This document shows, one piece after another, positions 45,401 to 54,300 of a stretch of DNA of 64,000 nucleotides. The DNA is taken from positions 1 to 64,000 of the forward strand of contig JAIQCW010000062.1 in assembly GCA_020283715.1 (NCBI GenBank). The letters are read 5' to 3'. Made by a program: the position numbers and the translations under genes. The first letter of the stretch is position 1. Each line of letters begins with the position of its first letter. The notes below the pieces were generated by a model. That model ran no database searches. It was not told the origin of the DNA and saw only the letters and a program-made list of their open reading frames with translations. Origin of the DNA: Cytauxzoon felis. Taxonomy: Eukaryota > Apicomplexa > Aconoidasida > Piroplasmida > Theileriidae.

Positions 45401-46432
45401 ATATTGGGGATATCAAAGGTAATTTTATTATATGATACAATATTGAATGTAGTGGTATCTTCTTCAATAATAAACATTAATACGTATGGATAAATGAATG
45501 TATAAAAGAATGCTGTTAAATTGAAAATTAAAATAAAAAAAATATAGATAGTTAATATTAATACATCATAATGTATATAAGAAAATATAGCATGTGCTCT
45601 TATGTTGAAGATAGCTTTAATTTTATCTAATGGTATATCAACACCTGATGATACATTATAATGATAATTATACAATAATAATAATGGATATGATATAAAA
45701 AAGATTCTTAATGTTAATTTAGATAGATATATAATCTTAGAATATATTGATGGATGGGTACATACATATAAATTTAATGTACATATCAACGCTCCTATAA
45801 ATATAGCCGTTGTAACATCATTTGGATCCGAGAAATATAATCCCAATATTGTAATATTATCAGGTAATTTTTCTACTATACCATTATCAGATGCATCAAA
45901 ATGCTGTGATATCAATGCAGATGCAAATATTATACATATTACCATTAACATATGTATTACACACGATGCATAAGTACAATTCCTAAATTGACCTGTATAT
46001 CTACGCATTACCTCACGATATTTCATATAATGAAGCGTATTTATAATAGATCTTGATAATTCCCATGGTACCTTATTACCATTCATATCATATATATCCC
46101 TCTCAATATCCTTGTCACTTCTAAACCCCGCCTTTATATTCAATTTATTCAATACACCATGCACAGATTTTTTTGAATTTGTTGTAACGATTTAACCTAG
46201 GAGGGGAAGCTTTATTCTCCTGAGGAGGGACATTTCCTCCTTCACGAGATCGAGCTTCATCACATGGTGGATCCTTAACATTTTCAGCCATATAAGCGAC
46301 TTTCTTACTTCCTTCCTTCATTTTATCACTAGGAGGAGGACCTCTATCACTCCCTTCCTTTTTGGTATGTATATTTTTGCCTAAATTTTTAGGGTCCTTT
46401 GGACATACAGCAGTAGATTTATCATTAGACAT
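42474..46432 (-). CDS. Membrane MORN plus alpha/beta-hydrolase (DUF900-like) protein, with a frame break near the N terminus
   Basis: Reads as one gene on the minus strand: 46432-45153, 44903-43606, 43249-42954 and 42600-42474, all joining in phase. The N-terminal part is low-complexity, then has several membrane helices (ASCVIHMLMVICIIFASAL, LILTIYIFFILIFNLTAFF) and a MORN-like block (YIGQINQNYKPHGFGFW). Exon 2 has the hydrolase core: VYIHGFKSDCSASLSIFG, then VFSWPSGSG, and the nucleophile elbow THSMGALMFLSAF. Exons 3-4 carry LTRKSRLGRC, VDVIDTTWLGSNVHFIRH and the conserved ADQRTSRLDR end. Each of the three introns contains a modular repeat. Exon 1 needs a one-base shift at a run of seven A near 46170 (NKFKK to SVHGVLNKLN). 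The substrate is unknown. Confidence 0.75.
42656..42873. repeat. Modular repeat 19, in hydrolase intron 3
   Basis: Modules A, A, C, E1 (variant CTGAGATCGTTTTCGGG), A, F, D and A, between donor 42953 and acceptor 42601. Confidence 0.92.
43274..43537. repeat. Modular repeat 20, in hydrolase intron 2
   Basis: Modules A, partial B, B, F, A, E2, B, A, C. Nearly identical to repeat 10 over about 110 bp. Confidence 0.92.
44911..45133. repeat. Modular repeat 21, filling hydrolase intron 1
   Basis: Modules A, D, F (CCCCGTAAACGGTA), A, E1/E2 hybrid, GCATGGAGCTCC, A and A. It occupies all but about 25 nt of the intron (45152-44904), the tightest fit seen between an element and host splice sites. Confidence 0.93.
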
Positions 46433-46530
46433 TAGAAATTCACACCCCAATACATTAAATGCAGTAATAATTAATCGAACAATTTATATATAAACATTTA
46501 CAGTCAATGTGTAAATGATATAATGGTCCC

Positions 46531-46600
46531 TCTCGTACTAAGTAGTAACCCTCAATTAAATATGAACATCCTATCAACACATTTTAAAAATTCGAAATAC
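46531..46600 (-). ncRNA. Possible mitochondrial-type LSU rRNA fragment (sarcin-ricin loop)
   Basis: The minus strand reads TTAGTACGAGAGGGACC, the universal sarcin-ricin loop of large-subunit rRNA, preceded by a GATAGGATGTTC stretch. No longer nuclear rRNA context is present. Piroplasm mitochondrial rRNAs are broken into short pieces, so this looks like a mitochondrial LSU fragment, either inserted in the nucleus or a chance match. Only about 17 bases are diagnostic. Confidence 0.4.
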
Positions 46601-46692
46601 ATATTAATAAATATTAGAAATTAAACACAGTTTTATATTTAAAATCTATTAAATTGATTTTGAACTTTAATTTATTTGAAGTGTGTAGCACC

Positions 46693-46728
46693 TGTATATA
46701 TAGTCCATCAGACTATATATACAACCTA
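46693..46728. other. Inverted repeat / hairpin
   Basis: GTATATATAGTC and GACTATATATAC are complementary arms of 12 bp around a five-base loop. The arms are AT-rich, so the role (structured RNA, terminator-like or chance) is open. Confidence 0.6.
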
Positions 46729-47214
46729 AAATGATAGAATATAACTAATACAACATTAAATAATTTAATATAAATTTATATTCATAAGTTAACCACATAT
46801 TTCAAACGATCTTCATCAATTAATAAAAATATAAGGTGGTATGGGCTAGACGGGACCTGGACATAAACTCAGTTGCCTTAGAATGTGATTTATAAACTAA
46901 TTATAGTGAAAAATGAAATTCATCCAATTATCCCATCTTAATGAAGTAATTTTTCATGATATATAATCTATTATTCGCGATTTAATGTGTAAATGACGAT
47001 TATAATTTGGTATGTCATTCCCCATTAACAACGGTACATAAAATTACTTGGTTTACCCAGTATTTTTAATTATTCCTTAAAAAAAGAAAATTTAAATTAC
47101 ATAAATTTTCGTTGATGATAGAAATCTTATTTATGTTTAATATTTAATTATGGTGTATTAAAATTTACTTTTTTAAATTTCGTAGAATTTTCCTATATAC
47201 CACCGTACCTCACT

Positions 47215-50200
47215 ATGGAGTTGACTTCTGAAGAAGCACAAATGCGTGTATCCTTATTAGGTACACATACGAAGGCATTCATCACATTTTTTGAGGAGTA
47301 TACATCGTCTGATGTCAATGTGGAATCTGTAGATAAATATATGCCTTGGGGTGAAAAGATTTATAAAAATCAATTGGTATGCCCTATTTTACTATAAATA
47401 TATAATTATCTATTACTAATTTTAGCAAGAGATCAAGAATGGTACAAGAAAAATACTCTCAGTTTATTTAGACGATATTAGACAGGTAAAATTTACACAA
47501 AAATTACCATTTTATACTTTAAAACTAACATTTACAGTATTTCTTAAAAGATATAAATGATCATTTAGTATATGAAGGATTAATGTTAAATACGTATCGT
47601 TATTTGGAATTATTATACTCAGCTGCTGATGCCGTTATTGATACATTGGAGAAACGTGTCAATCAACAGGTAAATTCACTAGAAATGTATTAATCTTATC
47701 CTGCAGAATGGTATGAATAACTCCAACGTATTTGATCATATCGATGAACTGAGGTATAGAATATTTATAATCCATCTCATTACTCTTCTTATAGAGATAA
47801 CAGAATGAAACAGAATAGATTACCAGTTTATCTACGCGCTAATTTGTATGTTACTTTCTTACACAAATCTTACTTATCATCTCAGTGAAATCCAACTTGT
47901 ACCAGGAGAGGAAGATGACGTTAATAAAATGAAAAATGTCAATGCAGATACAGTCGGTGCACTAAGTCTCATAGAAGTCGATGTGACAAGGGTCGGATCA
48001 GTCAAACCAAGAATCAAAGTCGCCACATATGAATGTGATTCTTGCCATACACACTCTTACAAAGCCGTATGTTTATTGAAGGGATAATACGACTATACAC
48101 ATGAGCTCCATTACTACTCTTCATTCCATCTGAGGTCGTCCTGCCGTCAGCTCTTTTAATTATCTCCCCGTAAACGGTAATGCCACTCCCGGAGATCGTA
48201 GCGGAAGAGAAGGTGTAGATGAAATCAGGAGTAGTACTAGACCTCAAGTGGAACCCGAAGCTGATCTAAGGGAAGCGGAGGGGGAAGTAAATAGAAGAGG
48301 CCACCACGCCTAGTGGAAAGTAAGGTGTAGAAGATAGTAGACAGAGACTAGTCGGTAGACAATAGCTTACTCACATCATTCCTATGGGGTTTATATTTAT
48401 AAAATAGGTTGAGGGTCCGACATTTATGCCATTATCGGATTGTATAAACTGTGTATCTACGAAGAATGCTAAGGGGACGCTAAAATTTCATCCAAAATTG
48501 AGTAAATTTGAGAAGTATCAGGATATACGTGTACAAGAGCCATTGATATATTTGGAGGAGGGTGAGATGCCGAAATCATTACAGTGTGAAGTATCTGGTG
48601 AATTAACGCAGCAATTAAGACCAGGCGATTCTGTTATGTTGTATGGTGTACTGTTACCTGTTGTACAAAAATCATATAATAAACATCGATTTGTACTATT
48701 AGCTGATAAGATATTCAAGATTGTACACCTTAAACAGCTTAAAAAAACTGTAGACAGACCATCACAAATACATTCCGATCTTGCAAAGTTTGTTCATATA
48801 CATCACCTCTTATAGCTTACCACTTTAGAAAAATTGAAGAACTCAAATCTGATCCCGAATTATACGAACGACTAGCGTACAGCATTGCACCAGAAATCTA
48901 TGGACACGAAGATGTTAAGAAGGCACTCCTACTGCAACTCGTACGTTTATACCGTGTGCTTAATAGATCTTGCTTATGAACAAGTTGCTGTCTCCTCCAC
49001 CTGAGGTTGAAGTCCTGCCGTCAGCTTCTCTATTTACCTCCCCCTTCGCTTCCCTGAGATCAGCTACGGGTAGTCCACTTGAGGTCCAATCCTCATTATT
49101 GCCACGATCTCCGGGAGTGGTTATACCGTTTACGGGGAGGTAATTAGGAGAGGCTCCACGCCGAGTGGGAGGAGAGTTGGATTGGACCTCAGTTGGAGGA
49201 GCTCATGAAGTTAAAAATATGGATATGGTTGGATTACAACTTAAACTTCCCCTCAAATGATGCATATATTTGTAGATTGGCGGGTGTTCACGTGAAAAGA
49301 AGGATGGAGGTCATATAAGAGGGAATATACATATATTATTGCTTGGTGATCCGGGTGTGGCAAAGAGTCAATTATTGAAGAAAGTATGCTCTATATCACC
49401 TCGTGGTGTATATACTACTGGTAAGGGTAGTAGTAGTACTGGTTTAACCGCTGGTATTATAAAGGATCCATCAACTGGTGAAACCGTATTGGAGGGTGGT
49501 GCATTGGTATTGGCTGATACGGGTTTATGTTGTATTGATGAATTTGATAAGATGGACGACTATGATCGTTCTGCTATATATGAAGTTATGGAACAACAGA
49601 CTATATCTATAGCTAAAGCTGGTCATTGTAGTTCAATGTCTGCTAGATCTGCTGTATTAGCGGCAGCAAATCCAGTATCTGGTATTTATGATGTCAAGAA
49701 GAGCGTTTTTGCTAATATGAATCTTCCTGCTGCCTTGTTAACTAGATTTGATTTACAATTTCTATTACTTGATCGTCCAGATCGTTCAAAGGATTCTCAA
49801 TTAGCTGAACATGTCATCGATATCATGAAAAATGGCTCACAATCTGTGATGAGAAACACTTCATCTTCTGCTAAATATGATGTTGTAGATAAGGAGGTAA
49901 TGAGGGCTTATATATCTTTAGCTAAAGAGTATGAACCAAAAATGTCTCAGGAAATACTTGAACGTGCTGCCGATTGGTATGTAGCAACTAGACAGGCTGA
50001 ACAACAACAAGAGTTATACAACGACGATAGGTGTAGTTACACTACACCGAGATCTATGCTTGCTATACTACGTATATCACAGGTATGATAAAAATTAACT
50101 TATAATTTACCCCATTTAGGCATTGGCTAGATTAAGATTTAGTAATGAGATTATATTGGAGGATTTTGAAGAGGCTATAAGATTAACTGAGCAAATGCGT

Positions 50201-50520
50201 AATAGTCTTACGGAAGCTCTTAATGAAAGGAGATTAAGAAAGAAATCTAGCCCCACATCTCAAGTTATGTATATATTAAGGTATGAATTAACTATTTTTT
50301 ACTTATTAACCTCCAAATTATCAGGCATATGAGGGATGGTTTACGTCGATCTGCAGAATGGGATGGCTGGTTATCTATAAATGATGTAGAACAGCAGATA
50401 TTGGCATCAGGTTTGCGTAAGAAAGATTTAAAGAATACGATTGAAAAATATAAGCAATTAGCTGTATTAGTATTGGGTGCTAATGATACTAAATTAGCAT
50501 TCCCAGAAGATATTAAATAA
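47215..50520 (+). CDS. MCM7: MCM7, replicative helicase subunit
   Basis: A subunit of the MCM2-7 hexamer that unwinds DNA at replication forks. Eleven exons join in phase: 47215-47376, 47426-47485, 47538-47669, 47707-47753, 47795-47845, 47886-48066, 48408-48787, 48829-48940, 49276-50082, 50120-50280 and 50325-50520, giving about 729 residues. Landmarks: [19 protein letters not shown] with zinc-finger cysteines, [18 protein letters not shown] (MCM7-type), Walker [15 protein letters not shown], Walker [24 protein letters not shown], the arginine finger [17 protein letters not shown], and a C-terminal winged helix. Introns 6 (341 nt) and 8 (335 nt) carry modular repeats; the others are 37-52 nt. 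Confidence 0.96.
48124..48320. repeat. Modular repeat 22, in MCM7 intron 6
   Basis: Modules A, D, F (CCCCGTAAACGGTA), A, E1 (variant) and B. Confidence 0.92.
48994..49198. repeat. Modular repeat 23, in MCM7 intron 8
   Basis: Modules A, D, E1, A, F (CCGTTTACGGGG), B and A. The intron lies just upstream of the Walker A exon. Confidence 0.92.
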
Positions 50521-50695
50521 ATATTAACAAGTCAATATATAGTAATGAAATTATATAGGGTAAAATTCCCCCATTAAATAAAATTGTGGGAATTATCTTC
50601 ATTATTTAAAATGAGGAATGAAAAATTTTGTAGCGATAAATGGTATAAAATTTCCCCATGAAATTATGTATGAAGTATGTTACAGATGATATTCA

Positions 50696-51124
50696 TTACC
50701 ATATTTGTCCATTTGTTTGTATTTTAAATTTACAATCAAGGAAGATATCCTTTAATAATATTGGTGTAATTATTTTGTTATTAATTTTTCTTTTATATTT
50801 ATCATTTACATACCAGATATTTTTGATATTTCTACCATTTATAGTGTTTTTTATGGTTAGATTATAGTCACATAGTTTTGAATTGAAGTCGTTTTCATTT
50901 ATTATCATATAATACTCTAGATATTTTTCAAGTATATTTAAATCAATATTGAAACCTAGTCTTTTGATGGCAATCAGTAACGATTGAGTTGTTAGTTGTT
51001 CATTATCATTGACGTTACCCATCAACTTTAGCAATTTATACATTTGATTGACTAATTCATCCACATTTTCCTTCAAATTATCATCGACTTTATATATGCT
51101 CTTTAATAATCTTCTACTAGACAT
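50696..51124 (-). CDS. Unknown small helical protein
   Basis: ORF of 142 residues starting MSSRRLLKSIYKVDDNLKEN. Predominantly helical, with a heptad-like first third (VDELVNQMYKLLKLMGNV) and a basic, Asn-rich C-terminal third. No signal or membrane segment. The size and N-terminal heptads recall small Mediator head subunits such as MED22, or a kinetochore subunit, but there is no decisive motif. It lies tail to tail with MCM7, 175 bp apart. Confidence 0.5.
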   Translation of the reverse strand: MSSRRLLKSIYKVDDNLKENVDELVNQMYKLLKLMGNVNDNEQLTTQSLLIAIKRLGFNIDLNILEKYLEYYMIINENDFNSKLCDYNLTIKNTINGRNIKNIWYVNDKYKRKINNKIITPILLKDIFLDCKFKIQTNGQIW

Positions 51125-51306
51125 TTATATACCAGAAGGATTGTAATTCAGAATACGTAGAGAGATTGAGTCTATGTCTGGAATAACAGGGGACAACGAA
51201 ATTTATAGAATATAAAAGTAAATTTATAATATCTAACTTAAATTAAAAATTTATTATAATAATTTTATTTATACTTCTACTTTACATCGCGTAACTTTAT
51301 TATACA

Positions 51307-54300
51307 TCACTTTGTCTCATCAGGTATCACCTCATTCATGTTTTCACTACATTTTGTATCACTGCGCATCACCGTATCACTCCTTCCAGTCGATATCCGC
51401 GCAGATTTATCTCCAGAGTTTTGTACTTCCTTCAACATTTTGTTTCTGGTGCGTGCATCCATGAATTTATTAATGAATATATTTCTTTCATCTTCATTAT
51501 TGATAGCGATTAGGAATTTATTAGGTTTCGATTGTACATCATTGAAAACACGTTTAACAGATCTAATTAAATCACCAAGTATATTAAATATACCCTCTAA
51601 TGGTAACGTAGTTTTATAATCCTCACCTAAATACTTCCATGTTTGTATTACAGAATCAAATATCTTATCTCTACGGCACGTTGCCTTATTTATACCGTCC
51701 TTACAATCATCTATTATTACATCCAATCTCCTCTTCACCTCAAATAATGGTAACGTACCACATCCAACAACTTCCATAAATAACAACTCTTCATCCGATA
51801 AACCAATATATTTCATATCTTCCGATGAAACATCAAACTCTTTTATATTAACAGCAACATCGTTTCCATTTGCCGTTCCACCTGAGGTTACAATCCTACT
51901 CTCTTTTCCACTAAGCGTGGTGCCTTCTCTATTTACTTCCCCCTCCGCTTCCCTGAGATCAGCTACGGGTTCCACTTGAGGTCCAGTACTACTCCTCATT
52001 CCATCTACACCTACACTTCCGCCAAGATCTCCGGGAGTGGCTATACTCTTTAGAGATAGGTAATTGGAAGAGCTGACGGCAGGACTAACCTCGGATGGAG
52101 AAGATGTTGGGTCATTGTTAGGGGTAATATCAAGTGTGACATTATGTTCATTGCAATCGGTGGGTAATGGTTCGTTATCATTATTTCGTTTATATAGATT
52201 ATTATCACCATGTTTTTTCAATGTATCATGTATTGATTGTGAGAAGTTGATGAGGAAGAGTATTTCATTTCTAATTTCATCTAAAAGTTCATTGATACCA
52301 TTAGCGGATGTTTTTTCTGCAAGAAGTACATTACTGAGTGATTTATCGAGATTATTAAATGAGATGCTAGGAAATTTAATGGAGAGATTGATGAGTAAAT
52401 AATGTAAAGATGAGATTTGATTATCAGATGATTTAAAATCTATTAATTTAATAGCAGATGTTATAGTAAATCCTTGTATATGTAATAGATCAATATCACC
52501 ATGATTAACAAAATTACCATAATGTAATATAGCAGAGAATAATATAGGTAATTGTTGATTGATTTCAATTTCATTACATGAATTTTGAAAAATATTTAAT
52601 TGTTCATTAATTTTATCTATAATATTGCGATATTGCATCAAAAATTTTAAAATTCTTATTTTATAATTTATTTTTGGTCTTGAAATTAATTTTAAAATAT
52701 TTTGTTCTATATCTCTAAAATTATTCATTTTATTACCATCTTTTAATTTTATTTTAAATTTATCAATTTCATTATCATTTGGTAATGATATATTAAGCTT
52801 ATTTAAATTATCAATTGTTATTAATGATGAATCTATATCTAATTTATCTATAGCATTCAATAATTCATCATAATATTCTATATTTGGAAATCTTAATACT
52901 ATCCCCACATTTTGTGCTCTTTTACCATCTAATATCTCTATATATAATTTCTCCTTCTCTTTATTCTTTAATTCCATCTTCTCATTACCATCATTTATAT
53001 CAGGTTTCTTATCTCTTCTACCAAATAATTCTTTAACTATACCCATATCAAAATATGATTTATTATCATCTTTATTCATGTTCTCAAATATTGTTCCTTG
53101 TACTCTAGTACCTGATATCGTCTTCCAATGCAATTTTATACCTAATGGTGGGGGATTTTTACCCAATTTACTAGACAAAATGTTGGGTACTTGTGGGGGT
53201 CTTCCTTTAGCAATGATTGTGGGGGGTAAAGGAGGTGGGGTACCTTTTTTGTAAGGGACAGGTGGTACATTTTTCTTACAAGGTATTGATACATCAACTT
53301 TAACTGTAGGCCTTATACTTTCAACCAAAGGAGTATCATCAATTTCTTTATCAACATCCTTAACAATTGAAGTCCTGCCGTCTCCACCTGAGGTCGTCTT
53401 GCAGACAGCTTCTCTATTTACTTCCCCCTTCGCTTCCCCGAGATCAGCTACGGGTTCCACTTGAGGTCTAGTACTACTCTTGATTTCATCTACACCTTCT
53501 CTTCCGCCACGATCTCTGGGAGTGGCTTTACTCTTTAGAGATATTAAATTAGAAGAGCTCTCTGCAAGAGAAGGAGAGGTGGATTGGACCTCAGGTGGAG
53601 AGCTGACTACATTACTAACTTCTGGTTTAACATCATGTGTATGACTTTCAGTAGGCAATGATTCGATCAATATATTCGTTCGTGTCACCTTTGGTGGTGG
53701 TATGAGTGTGGTAGGACTAATGATATTTAATTTTGTGCCTGTATGCTGCTGTTGATCATATTTCATGAAATTTAAATCTTTTAATGGTACCATTACATCA
53801 GTAAATATTTGATTATCCTTCAATCTCCTATCCATCTCCTTTTCTATTTTTATATCAGTATAACCACGTCCTCCTACATCAAGATCTTCTTCCATCGATA
53901 ACTCCCCATCTGAAATCTCAATCCCTTCTTCAATTTCCAACAAAGATCCATCTTTTCCCATACAAATACCATCATCAACTCCTTTATTTAGTTCCCCCTT
54001 CGCTTCCCTGAGATCAGCTACGGGTAATCCACTTGAGGTTACATCCTTAACCTCGCCACGATCTCCGGGAGTGGCTCTACCCTTCAGGGATAGGTAATTG
54101 GAAGAGCTCTCTGCAAGAGGATGACTATACATTCCACTAATTTCAGCGTCTTTCTTCGTTTCTTTCTCAGGCATACGCAAATCGCTTATGGGTTTGAATT
54201 CTTCGGTTAGATCAATATTGAGTTCTTTGGTGTGATTTATTAGGAATTCAAGTGCATCACCATATTTATTACATATTTTGAGAGATAATTCACACATTTC

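Larger units (their letters stand above)
46451..47214. other. Long AT-rich intergenic region before MCM7
   Basis: More than 750 bp without a protein gene. It holds the sarcin-ricin-like segment, an almost perfect hairpin at about 46695-46727 (TATATATAGTC, loop CATCA, GACTATATATA), and a GC-richer island at about 46845-46885 (GCTAGACGGGACCTGGAC). It also probably contains the divergent promoters of the hydrolase and MCM7 genes. Confidence 0.5.

Noticed and set aside
51338..51619. Plus-strand ORF of 93 codons opposite the formin C terminus
   Set aside because: Antisense shadow of a conserved-frame coding region, with no codon pattern or neighbours of its own.
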